Origin: Zopfochytrium polystomum
Taxonomy: Eukaryota > Chytridiomycota > Chytridiomycetes > Chytridiales > Chytridiaceae
Length of the DNA stretch: 64,000 nt
Direction: 5' to 3'
Assembly: GCA_025765615.1 (NCBI GenBank)
Contig: JAIVFJ010000130.1
Span: 62,001 to 126,000, forward strand
Of this stretch, positions 21,846-31,329 are shown piece by piece. Below the pieces are notes generated by a model that was not told where the DNA came from, did not search any database, and was given only the letters and a program-made list of their open reading frames with translations. How positions within the stretch are numbered: the stretch's first letter is position 1; every line of letters starts with the position of its first letter. The position numbers were made by a program, and so were the translations under genes.

Positions 21846-23678
21846 TCATTTCACCCACCCCCTCTCCACGTACGCCAGGAACGCCTCGCACCGCCACACA
21901 AGCATCCTGTCGATCGGCGTATCGTTTGCATCAGCATCGACCTGCGGGTCCCGCGGCACGCGCGGTGGCCGCAACCAAGCGAGAGAGCGTCGATCGGCGA
22001 GGGCTGCGACGCACGCGGCCGCGTCGCGCGGAGGCAGGCCGGCGTCGGCGGCGGCGCGCACGACGGCCAGCCGGATCGGGAGCGGGAGGCGGGAAAAGAG
22101 GGATTGGTGTTTGGGGTTGGGGTCGCCGCCGTCATTGTCGGGTAGTGCGGCGGTTGAGAGGAAGACTAATACGCGGGTGGCGCGCAGAAGGGTTGCGGCG
22201 GCCTGCCTTCGCGCCGCGCGACCGGCCGCGGCGGCGGGATGCGCGGCCGGGAGGGGTGCGCGCGGCGGCGGGAGGACGTGGAGGCAGTGGTTGGCCGTGG
22301 CCGCGTTGGCGAGGGCGTGGTAGAGTCGGTGTTCGGGCGGGTAGGAGAAGGATGGCTCAACAGTGAGTGGGTGCGAGAGGGCTGCGAGGGCGGTCCGGAG
22401 CGTGGTGGAGGGCGGACTCGGCTGCCCGACCAGATCCACGGATAGGACATCGAGGCGAGCTGCGGCGAGGAAAGCGAGCAGGACAGGCTCCGTGGCTGCC
22501 GTATAGGGGAGGACGATGCGGCGCAGGAGCGGTAGAGGTGGGCGGCTGAGGTTCGCCGCGAGGCGGAGGAGGGTGGGTTCGGCGAGACGGCAGTCGAGGC
22601 GGATGGACTGCAGCGGGCGGGGCGGGTCATCGAGGTCTGTCAGTAGCTCAAGGATCGGGGCAAAGGCACGGTCGGTAAGAAAGGCTGCATGCGAGCGCCA
22701 TGGAGTCGCCGTCATGCTAAACGAAAGTAGGTGATGAGAAGAAAGGAGCTGCGCGGCGGAGTTGGCGAGCTGTGCCATGCGGTCAACAACTTGCGGGAAG
22801 AAGTTGTTCTCGCCGTCCGTATCGAGGTACGTGAGGTACTGGGTAACTTCGGTCTCGAGGACACCACTGTGGCTTAGGAGGAGGGTGAGTGTTTGGAGGC
22901 GGTGGGCTCCTCGTGCAGTGAGCTCTCGTGCAAAGTCGGGCAGGCTCGACGCTGATAGACCCAGGCTAAGGTGCACGATCGAGCGGCTCTGGCTAATGCC
23001 GTTCGCGACGGCAACGAAATCTTCAATGCCGAAGTCTGCCAGGTTCAGTTGGAGCGTTGAAAGAGATGTCGTTCCCGCCAGGCAGCTCGCAAAGAGGGTT
23101 CGGCGGGGCACGTCATAGTGGTCATCGCCGGCACGCTTCCCGCTCAGTGGCCGTGATAGGACTACCAGGTTCTCGATGCAGCACGTTGGTGATGCTAGGA
23201 AGTCTTTCAGCGGTGCGAGGTCGCGGCTACCGCCACCGCCCGAATCCGGGTCATACACGAGCGCGACGCTCCCAACGCGAAACGGCGACCCAAGATGCAG
23301 GAAGCAGTCGTTGACAGCACGAAGGACTGGGGTGGCGAAGCCACCCACGATGGTGACATTGAACGGGCGTGTCCTCATCGGAATCGCGGTGGTACGAAGG
23401 AGCGGATGATGCGAGACGGCGAGCAGGAATGCGCAAGCACGCGCGATGTCATGCTCCCCATAGTCGATTCGGTCGTTGGGTCCCGATTCGCTTCTGTGAT
23501 CAGACGGCGGGGCGGCAGCGGTCCCCAGCCAGATCGACAGGCTTCCAATGCGCTTCTTTTCGTCGGGGAGCAGCAGCCACCGCACGCAGTGGTCTGCATG
23601 CTCAGCTGGGTCCCCGTCGTCTGCGCGGCCTGGCTGGAACCTGAACAGTCCGTCGGCGTCCTCGTGGCGCTGGTTCAT
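21846..23678 (-). CDS. leucine-rich-repeat-like protein, 610 residues
   Basis: A single exon with ATG at 23678. Regularly spaced leucines form LRR-like units (LSTLQLNLADFGIEDFVAVA, SIVHLSLGLSASSLPDF, LQTLTLLLSHSG, LQSIRLDCRLAEPTLLRLA, LRRIVLPYTAATEP). A C-terminal helical segment (FSRLPLPIRLAVVRAAADAG) ends the protein. There is no catalytic motif or signal peptide. It lies between WWK-repeat copies on the same strand. A WWK-like stretch (VLDWWEQF, near 23705-23735) just upstream suggests the gene or its promoter sits in old WWK sequence. Exact family and role unknown. Confidence 0.65.
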   Translation of the reverse strand: MNQRHEDADGLFRFQPGRADDGDPAEHADHCVRWLLLPDEKKRIGSLSIWLGTAAAPPSDHRSESGPNDRIDYGEHDIARACAFLLAVSHHPLLRTTAIPMRTRPFNVTIVGGFATPVLRAVNDCFLHLGSPFRVGSVALVYDPDSGGGGSRDLAPLKDFLASPTCCIENLVVLSRPLSGKRAGDDHYDVPRRTLFASCLAGTTSLSTLQLNLADFGIEDFVAVANGISQSRSIVHLSLGLSASSLPDFARELTARGAHRLQTLTLLLSHSGVLETEVTQYLTYLDTDGENNFFPQVVDRMAQLANSAAQLLSSHHLLSFSMTATPWRSHAAFLTDRAFAPILELLTDLDDPPRPLQSIRLDCRLAEPTLLRLAANLSRPPLPLLRRIVLPYTAATEPVLLAFLAAARLDVLSVDLVGQPSPPSTTLRTALAALSHPLTVEPSFSYPPEHRLYHALANAATANHCLHVLPPPRAPLPAAHPAAAAGRAARRQAAATLLRATRVLVFLSTAALPDNDGGDPNPKHQSLFSRLPLPIRLAVVRAAADAGLPPRDAAACVAALADRRSLAWLRPPRVPRDPQVDADANDTPIDRMLVWRCEAFLAYVERGWVK

Positions 23679-23894
23679 GCACTGCTGCGTCCTTCAAAAT
23701 TAGAGTGAACTGTTCCCACCAGTCAAGAACTACGATCTTCCAAGATTTGATGTTCAGTGTGGGGGGGCGATCTGAGAGCCGTTCTTCCGCCCATGACAGT
23801 TCTTCCTCAGATACTGCAGCGCTTTCACCCTCCAAAGCCAAAAGAAAAGGCGCTATTGCTCTCCACGCCGTCCAACGCAAGGGTCACTTGTCCT

Positions 23895-25325
23895 TTATTC
23901 AACAAACCCGTTGTCCACCCACCATTGAACTCCACGCTTGGAACGTACTGGCCGTGCTCGGGACCAAACAGTACTCGAATACTTCAGCTCCAGTCCACTG
24001 CTTTTCCACCATTCAAGTACATCAACTTCCGAATACTTTGTTGCCAGTTCCATCGCGTTTTCGGAATACCTCAGCTCAAGCCCGCTGTTCAACCACCATT
24101 GGAGCGATTTCACATAACCGTTTCTGCTCGCCAAATCGATTGCATCGGCTGAATATCTCAATTCCAGCCCACTGGCTTTCCACCACTGAAGCACCCGAAT
24201 GTTGCCGGAGCTGGATGCCTTATCCATGGCAACATTAGTGTACTTGAGCTCAAGTCCACTGTTCGTCCACCAGTCCAGCACTCGGTACCGTCTCGATTTG
24301 ATGGTTGCATCCAGGGCAAATTGGGTGTAGCTCGGCTCGAGGCAGTTATCTTTCAGCCACTGAAGTACCAGCACGTTGCCAGATTTTGTCGCTCCGTCCA
24401 TGGCTTTATGAGAGCACTTGACTTCAAGGTTGCTAGCCTTCCACCAACGCAGTATTGGGACAAATCCTTTTGCGCATGCTTCGTCCAAGGCCGCTTGAGA
24501 AAACTTCATCTCCAAACCGCTCTTCTTCCACCAAAGAAGAGCTAAAAGTTGCCCTTTTTCGCAAGCACGGTCGATGGCTCTGTACGTGTACTTCAGTGGG
24601 AGGCCACTGTCTTTCCACCACTGAAGAACACAGACTCTGCCCCGGTCGCTGGCCTCGTCCAAAGAAAAGTTGGAGTATTTGAGCTCCAAGTTGCTTCCTT
24701 TCCACTAGTTCAGGATCGACACAGCCTCTTCGTCTGAAGCAAGCTTCGCTGCTGAGTCCATGGACAGCTCTGAGTATCGCAAAGCTAGCTCACTCGACTT
24801 CCACCAGTCGAGAACCTCGAGCCGGCCCCGAACGCTCGCACCATCCATGACACGAGCGAAGTAAGTCAGCTGCAACCCACTCTCCTTCCACCATTGAAGC
24901 ACGGCAACGCTGCCGCTTTCGCTTGCGAAAGCGATCGCGTCCGCGACAGTGTACTGAGGAAAGATGGACTCGATCGCCGCATCGCCTCGATGCAGATCCC
25001 ACTTTTCCTTCCACCACTGGAGCGCCTCCACGTCTCCGCTGCTGCTGGACGCGCGTACTGCGCTCGGCCCGTTGGCTGCAAGGAGCGTTGTGCGGGCCTA
25101 GGTCTCCGCCGTGTGTTCAAAGAGGAAGCTCAGAAGCGCGGTGGGGCGGGCGTTACCGACGAAGAACATCGGGATGCTGAGGATCCCGGCAGCCTGCAGT
25201 GCTGGGAGGCGATGTAGCGTTGCGAGCACAAATCTTTCGCGAGGATCCGAGACTGCGCGGCAGATCTGCTCAGCGATGAGCGGGACGAAGGCGGGTGAGC
25301 GCGATCGGGGCGAAGGCTGCATCAT
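23895..25325 (-). pseudogene. WWK-repeat protein 2, two nonsense codons
   Basis: Starts MMQPSPRS at 25325. The N-terminal domain (LIAEQICRAVSDPRERFVLA, LHRLPALQAAGILSI) runs to an in-frame TAG at 25100-25098. The frame then continues through MEALQWWKEKWDLHR and the repeats to a second TAG at 24707-24705, which replaces the first Trp of a WWK unit (N*WKGSNLELKYS). The rest stays open to 23895, ending GVQWWVDNGF. Otherwise it is collinear with WWK genes 1 and 3. Two isolated stops in a clean frame indicate fairly recent loss. Confidence 0.75.
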
Positions 25326-25469
25326 GGGTATGCGAGCGTGGGTAACAAGTCGTGACGCTGTGGACCCAAACCAGTCTAGTCGACCAACCCCGATCGTCCC
25401 AGTCAAAAATTTCTGGGCGTACACCCCCAGCTGGAAGCCCTCACTGACTTACTCACTTCCCGAGTCGTT
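25303..25469. repeat. duplicated WWK 5' segment (copy a; copy b at about 34488-34715)
   Basis: Near-identical sequence flanks the start codons of WWK gene 2 and of the WWK fragment at 34.4 kb. Copy a lacks about 65 bp present in copy b, between two short GCTGGAAG repeats. Identity stops at CCCGAGTCGTT (25469), where the copia fragment begins. Confidence 0.7.
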
Positions 25470-26638
25470 ATGAAAATTCAATACCTCGCAACACAAACTC
25501 GACCAGATATCCCATTTGCAACAAATGTACTCTCCCAGTTCCAACTGAAGCCACGCCAGTGCCATCGCAATGCACTCTGCCGCCTGCTTCATTACCTCCA
25601 AGGCACCTGGGACTACGGATTATTCTACAGGCAAAGCCACAAGCCGCTACGGCTCTTCACAAATGACACCCTTGAACCAGCTGCATACGCTGATGCATCC
25701 TATGGGTGTGAACCTGGAGACTGCACATCATGCACTGGGTATGTCTTCTTCCTCATGGGCGCCGCCGTCTCTTGGGTCTCATGCAAACAACATCGAGTAT
25801 TGCTATCCTCCACAGAAGCAGAACACTACTCACTTTCTGAAGCCTTCCAAGAAGCACAATGGCTCTTAGATTATCAGAGTTGCAACTCCCCGCACAGCAG
25901 CCACTACCGATCCTTGAGGTCAATCAATCTGCAATCGCACTAGTGCTCAACCCTCTCACACATGCTCGCACAAAACACATTGACATACGTGCTCATTTCC
26001 TCCGACAAGGTGTAGCCACTGGAGAGGTCACTGTACGCTATGTACCAACAAGCGACCAGATCGCAGACATTCTCACAAAACCACTCTCGACATCTCAGCA
26101 CCAGCGACTTACCTCACTACTTGGCCTCTGACCCCGCTCCGACCTTTCGAACACCCTTTCGGTTGAAGCCTCAGACGCTTACGCAAGCTTTGCATAACAG
26201 GTGCTACACCCATGGCCATCGTGCAGGGGGGTGTTAGGCGGAACTGAATGGTTAGCAGCAAGAGGCACAAGACGGACCCGAACCCATTGTGACTGTCAGT
26301 TATCATTCTCATGATGCCCATGGGAGAGCGAGCCACTGCCAATGCAGACCTGGGCGCTGGCTTGCGCTGATGACAAATACTCCGAGTATTAAGTGGAATG
26401 GAAACCCGGTGTCAACAGTTTTCCTCCTCCTCTGCTCAAGCAGATAATATAGGAGAGGTTTTTACCCTGTGCTGGTCACACTTGCAACTATTACAGTGTG
26501 TATATCATCATCATGTATCAATAATTCATAACAGAGTTTTCTCCTTTCTCTCCAAGTTGGGGAGAAGGACCACCCACAAACACACATCTCCACTTCATTC
26601 ACTCCTTCCACTCACTCACTCAGAGTAGACTGTTTACA
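25470..26638 (+). mobile_element. Ty1/copia fragment: RNase H end plus 3' LTR
   Basis: The open frame from 25470 encodes the end of a copia polyprotein: TRPDIPFATNVLSQF (end of RT), then RNase H (YADASYGCEPGDC, STEAEHYSLSEAFQEAQWL). A frameshift near 25880 leads into NQSAIALVLNP, ARTKHIDIRAHFLR and DILTKPLS. A G-rich polypurine tract (26224-26231) is followed by a putative LTR starting TGTTAGG. The element lacks LTR-left, gag, protease, integrase and most of RT. Its left edge coincides with a breakpoint in the duplicated WWK 5' segment. Confidence 0.8.
26232..26638 (+). repeat. putative 3' LTR of the first copia fragment
   Basis: About 407 bp from TGTTAGG, just after the polypurine tract, to TTTACA. 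It follows the TG...CA rule. No matching 5' LTR lies in the window, so the right end is a guess. It differs from the LTR at 26854, so this is a different copia family. Confidence 0.5.
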
Positions 26639-26726
26639 GAATGAACCTTGGCTGTTCCTGACGCTTCACTGCGTATATAGTGCAGATAGTGGAGATGAAA
26701 CGGACATATTTTACGCTAGCCAACAT

Positions 26727-26853
26727 TTAAAAATAACGCAGTATTTCCGTCGCCACAAACTCTCCAATCAACGCATGAGTCTTTGCGCTGTAATGCGCCG
26801 CATCCCAAAACAAATGCCCGTCTGCATCAGAACACACGGTCGGGGTCCCAGAC
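26727..26853 (-). pseudogene. C-terminal fragment of a GDSL (SGNH) esterase
   Basis: About 41 codons ending at TAA 26729-26727. They read CSDADGHLFWDAAHYSAKTH and then ALIGE, which matches block V of GDSL esterases (DxxH, here DAAH, carrying the catalytic Asp and His). The fragment abuts the copia 5' LTR at 26854. The matching N-terminal piece lies on the far side of the element (30634..30380, same strand), so the two are halves of one split gene. Confidence 0.7.
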
Positions 26854-27132
26854 TGTTGGATTTTGGGCAGACAGAATTTTGGGAGGATTTGCCTGCAGTA
26901 TGGCACTTGCACTTGGTAAAGTGCAAAGTGGCCCAAACATCCTCAAAATTTGGGGAAGTGTCTTTCCTCCTGGGCAGTATAAAGGCAGTAGGGTGTGAGA
27001 GGGAAGCAGCAGTGAAGAGAAGAAGAACCTCATTGAATAAATACCCCTCTACCCCAAAAACTGTCTCCTGTCCTTCATAGTCCTTGTACACAGTCACCCC
27101 GCTACACTGCTAGTGGGAACAAGTTCTCATTA
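26854..27132 (+). repeat. copia 5' LTR
   Basis: Begins TGTTGG and is 279 bp long. A second copy of 281 bp lies inverted at 34104-34384 and shares both end points within a few bases. The right end is set by loss of similarity with that copy and by the primer-binding site at 27133. Confidence 0.75.
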
Positions 27133-27150
27133 GGTTATGAGCCCAAGCTC
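27133..27150 (+). other. copia primer-binding site, complementary to the initiator tRNA-Met anticodon arm
   Basis: GGTTATGAGCCC directly follows the LTR. It is the reverse complement of GGGCTCATAACC, the typical anticodon stem-loop of initiator tRNA-Met. Drosophila copia has GGTTATGGGCCC at the same place and primes with a tRNA-iMet half molecule. Note that the first gag-region ATG (27137) lies inside this site. Confidence 0.65.
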
Positions 27151-27380
27151 CCAGGGTGATGATGACGAATTCTTTGACGTACAAGAAAGCCTTGACTTCG
27201 CCAAGCCCCTTAACTTTGCAAGACTACATCGTCCACATCCGGCTTCAGCTACCCCAAGGCCATCAAGACCGACGTCTCTGTTCTCAGGTACCGCATTGTA
27301 CACAAGATCCCCACGATCCCGATCCCCAACCCTAGAAGTACCTCCTCGACGACAACCCTCGACCTCAATCATCTCCTCGA

Positions 27381-27995
27381 TTGTCCTCTGCTCCACCAAC
27401 AGCACCTCCACCACCGACAGACATGTCAAGGGCATCTTCCCCTGTACGATCAGAACCGTTCGTTAACATCTCCACATCTTCCGATGAATTCAAGAATTTT
27501 CCTGTATTTGGTGGTGCAAACTTCCGACAGTGGAAAACAAGGATGCTGTTTCTTCTCGACTCAAAGGGTCTCAAAGACTACGTCACAATGGATCGAGGCG
27601 TAGCAATGACAGATGACAAACAAAAATTGGACAGCCAGGCAGCATCATATATCTTGGACAAGATCCATCCAGACCTGTTTGCGGCATGCGGATCGGCTAC
27701 AACGGCATATGAAATGTGGAAAGCCCTGAATGACACTTACGACAAAGTTCAGGCAGCAACAGCGTATGAGATCCAACGACGACTTTTCACCACGATTTAC
27801 AAGCCTGGAACAAACATGCACACTCACATCCAGAGGCTTTCCCTGGCGTTTGATCAGCTGGAAGCTGCGGGCATGAAGTTTGAAGCGGCTTTGCAAGTGG
27901 GATTCTACCTAAATTCAGTCCCGATCGACGACCCAGTCTGGCGCAGTTTTTGTGACACCATGACGATAAATTGCGATTGCGCCACTCACAGTTGA
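27381..27995 (+). pseudogene. copia Gag region
   Basis: About 205 residues with the copia-type Gag layout: FPVFGGANFRQWKTRMLFLL (the FxGxNYxxWKxxM motif), then AYEMWKALNDTY, IQRRLFTTIY, HIQRLSLAFDQLEAAG. An overlapping frame from 27137 (MSPSSQGDDDEFF) may supply the Gag N-terminus, which would need a frame change. The zinc knuckle is in another frame further on, so Gag is broken. Confidence 0.7.
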
Positions 27996-28035
27996 ATTTG
28001 TGAAGCGGCAAATGTTGGAAGCAGCGGCCTGAGAT

Positions 28036-28596
28036 ATGTGGGGGCCGCTGATCTGGGGAAAACCATCATGCCGACCATTGTCCTCCAGCTCGGCATTGAT
28101 GGCGACATCCTCGCGCACCACTGGCAACTGCTTCAACTGTGGGAAGCAGGGCCATAAATCTGTGGAATGTCGATCGGCACGGTGGAACCACCCCCACAGC
28201 AGCAATCAAGGACGACGGGACAGAAATGGGCGTTCCAGACAGGGTTGGGAAAATGTATGGACAGTCCAATTGTCTGCCATGTCGTTGTCATTTTGGACAG
28301 CATTTTGGACAGTCCCACCCAAAAAGGAAAGCAGCTATCCGATTGTAAGAGGTGTGTGCGCCGCAAGGTGCAAGACCATCGCTCACCGCTCAAACTGCAA
28401 AAAAAAACAGAGATCCACGTCCCCAGCAACAGCGATGCCTCAGTATTCAGATAGTCGCACGCCCTTGCCGTCATCGGCGTACCTCCATCCCACAGCAACG
28501 CCAGTCCTGACTGGTCGACTGCAGTTAAAAGAAGTGACGAACTGCCAGTTGAACAGTGATGAATGTGGAGGAGTTTCTCGCCGGCACCAGTGGTGA
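28036..28596 (+). pseudogene. copia nucleocapsid knuckle and eroded pol region
   Basis: Contains GNCFNCGKQGHKSVEC, a C-x2-C-x4-H-x4-C zinc knuckle typical of retroelement Gag/nucleocapsid. The remaining frame has no clear protease or integrase signature. From 28600 to 29390 I see no intact pol domain in any frame, only short fragments and A-rich sequence. Confidence 0.6.
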
Positions 28597-29394
28597 GTTT
28601 GACGATGATCACAACTGCTGGCGATCATCTTATTGCTTTCTCCAACTCACAACAATTGTTTTCAGATCGGGAGAGATGCCAGCAACGTCCCGCTCTCCAG
28701 CGGTACAAATTCCCTGACCATTTCACGACCATCATGCACGAGGTTGGGGGAATCGCTGCCAACATCCAGTGACTAAACACCAGATGCGACACCACCTCGT
28801 CCTCGAGCACCACGGCCTCAAGCGAGCCTGCCGCCCTCCCCAAACCGCCTCCTCAGCACCTCCGGGCGCTGGGTCCTCCACGGCAACGATGCGCCTCCAT
28901 ACCGACTCATTCTCAAGCGCCAAGTCGAGGTCACGCATCCACACTGATGCCTGCAATCGCCTTTGAGACGACATAATTGCAAAGGTTGTCTTTGTTGGTA
29001 CAAATATGGCTCAGCTTGAGGAAACTGAGCTCGACACCTTTGTTAAGAACGAGTTGTTGGGTTATTCAATGGAAGCGGGGATTACAGGAGCCAGCCGGAG
29101 GAAGAAGGGGAAGGAAAATAAACGAATTACAGTTGATTACAAACCAAAATAAAAAAATTTTAATTTCAGTCAAAAACAAAAAAAGGCAGCATTTTGGACA
29201 ACCAGATCCAGAGACAGAGAGGACCCCTTTTTGTCCAGGCAAGGACAATGTCCAAAATGGACAAAAAAAGGCACAGTCCTTGGCCGTCCAAATAACAACC
29301 CTGGTTCCAGAGGCAGCAGCAGGAAACACAAGGGGCGAGACAGTAGTCAGGAAACAGACAAATTTTTGGACAAATTTGGAAATGATCACAATCG

Positions 29395-30385
29395 ATGCAT
29401 GTTTACATGAGATCGGTCCACACTAAGGATTGGAGGCTATTAGTCAGCCTCGTTCATGTTGATGATGTGATTTTTGGGGGAGATCAGCGATCTGATGTCC
29501 ATGCAGCAGCTGATGAGCTGCTGGCGAAATTTAATGGCTGGAAGGATGATTTTGTGGGACTCGATTGCGATCGATTACCAGGGGGGACTCAGTTGTCCCA
29601 GCCTGGCAAAGCTATCTCATTGGGAAGTGAGATCTGGCATGTGCGGCAGTTGGCCCCCCCCATGGATCGGAACTCAACACTGCAGGCGATGTTGATTCAG
29701 CCAGACCTCAACACCCCAGCAGATGGCAAATTCTACTGACATTTGGTAGGATCGATAAATTGGCTTGTGACCATGACAAGCCAGATTTATCTTTCTCTGT
29801 TGGTGTTCTTTTGTGATTTATGTCTGAACCTCGACGCCATCACCTCATTGCAGCAGAACTGGTGGCACAGTATGTCGCCACGACAGCAGAGTCTGGCATC
29901 TTTTACCCCCAGTACTCTAACCTCGGACTCATTGGCTACTCGGACTCCGATTGTGGGTCTGACGCAGACTCGCGACAGTCAACCACAGGCTACATCTTTA
30001 CGCTCAGTGGGTCAGTCTTCAGTTGGAAATCGAAGCTTCAACCGACCATTGCGACATCAATAATGGAAGCGGAGTATATGGCGTTGTACTTTGCAGTGCC
30101 GGAAGCAGTTTGGTTTCGCGGATTGCTCAGACAGTTTGGACTCCCACAGCAGGGGCCAACAGTGATATATTGCGACAATACAAGCGCGATCGCCATTGCA
30201 AACAACCCCAAGGCACACAAGCAATCCAAGCACATTGAGATTAAGTACCATTTCATTCGCGAATGTGTCGCGAACAAGGAAGTGGAAGTACGACACATCA
30301 GCACCACGCGGATGGTGGCTGATCCACTCACAAAAGGAGTGAACGGGCCTCAGATGACGGAATTCAAGAAACTTATCCGGACTGG
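29395..30385 (+). pseudogene. copia reverse transcriptase remnant and RNase H
   Basis: 29395-29739 keeps the RT palm motif region (LVSLVHVDDVIFGGD). After a stop, 29820-30385 encodes RNase H: GYSDSDCGSDADSRQSTTG, WKSKLQPTIATSIMEAEYMA, VIYCDNTSAIAIANNPKAH, KHIEIKYHFIRE, DPLTKG. Catalytic Asp, Glu and Asp positions look preserved in the RNase H part. The last codons (RTGPLL) come from antisense GDSL esterase DNA, marking the junction. Confidence 0.75.
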
Positions 30386-30634
30386 CCCGTTGCTGTAGCG
30401 TCCACCATCTTATCCGAGCGCGGCGGGCGGCCACGTTCCATTGGAGACGCGGCGGTAAAAGTTGCCGGTGTCGGACCACGAGTCGCCGAACGCGACGATC
30501 TTTGCAAAGCGGTGGGAGTGGCCGTGGTGGTTGCTGGGTGCGGGTGCGGAGTGGACTCGCAATAGGGAGGTGATGAGGAAAAGCAGCGGTAGAGCGAACG
30601 GCAGCGTGGGGCGTGATGGTGGTGGTGGGGGCAT
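30380..30634 (-). pseudogene. N-terminal fragment of a secreted GDSL (SGNH) esterase
   Basis: Starts MPPPPPSRP at 30634 with a signal peptide (LPFALPLLFLITSLLRVHSA). It then has the nucleophile block IVAFGDSWSDTGNFY (GDSx, catalytic Ser) and NGTWPP, which are standard for fungal GDSL esterases. A TAA follows in ALG*DGGRYSNGPV, where the family usually continues with an N/RxSNGPVW block. The frame then passes into antisense copia at about 30380. Together with 26853..26727 it forms a gene cut by the element, with about 200 central residues missing. Confidence 0.75.
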
Positions 30635-31175
30635 AGCAGGGTGGAGGCAGCGGATGGCTGGGGCCACTTTTGTCGGAGCAGCTTCCGACTTCTCGCGAAA
30701 ATGCTGGAGGATTCGAGACGAGCACTCGGAGAGACAGGCAGACGCACCGTGAAAGAGAGGAACAGACAGAGAGAGAGAAAGAGAGAGAAAGAGAGAGAGA
30801 CTGGCTTGTTTAACTCCTTTTTGTGCGGTGTTGGGCCAACGAAGATCGGCAATCCACTTTCGGTGTCCCAATGGCTCTCCAAGCGAACTTTTCGTCTGTC
30901 TACAGGTCACTGGGATCGCCATTCAAACCACATTCACATTCAAAATCAGAAAACCCCATTGTGGACAAAATTTTTGCCACTTTTTATTAAGATTTCGTTT
31001 TTTTTGCTTCCGCTGTGCGCCGAGCATCGGCGGAGTGGGCTGAGCATGTCAACTCCCACAAAAACATCACACACACTGGCACTTTCGAATTCCCAAAGGC
31101 ATCGCGGATATAGGCGGAACCGCGTCTCTCTCGGGACAGACAGAGCCCTGCATAAAGAGGAAGGAGTCTCTCTGA

Positions 31176-31219
<44 letters not shown>

Positions 31220-31329
31220 TGTGTCTGTCTGTCCGTCTGTTTCAATCTACAGGTCATAGGGATCGCCACGCAAACCATATCCCCTCGACAATAATCACGC
31301 GGAACTGAGGGGAAAAAAAAAAAAAAAAA
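30635..31329. promoter_or_regulatory. divergent intergenic region with GA and CT tracts and a duplicated 35-bp element
   Basis: Lies between the GDSL remnant (minus) and the kinase-like gene (plus). A GA tract at 30769-30800 and a CT tract at about 31165-31216 flank the region. A segment reading CTACAGGTCA then GGGATCGCCA and CAAACCA occurs twice in the same orientation, at about 30899-30930 and 31247-31279. It looks like a two-sided promoter with a duplicated element; this is inference. Confidence 0.5.

Larger units (their letters stand above)
26854..30380 (+). mobile_element. Ty1/copia retrotransposon, decayed, 3' end lost, inserted in a GDSL esterase gene
   Basis: Order on plus: 5' LTR (26854-27132), tRNA primer site, gag (27137-27995), CCHC knuckle (about 28120-28170), badly eroded protease/integrase, RT remnant with VHVDDVIFGGD (29395-29739), RNase H (29820-30380). 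The RT-RNase H order after integrase places it in Ty1/copia. It is broken by several frameshifts and stops, and no 3' LTR is present. The right edge runs straight into GDSL esterase sequence in antisense. A deletion therefore probably removed the 3' LTR together with the middle of the host gene. Confidence 0.8.

Noticed and set aside
23602..23880. 92-codon minus ORF with a VLDWWEQF stretch upstream of the LRR-like gene
   Set aside because: Only one WWK-like octamer; could be a trace of the WWK family but too short to annotate as a separate fragment.
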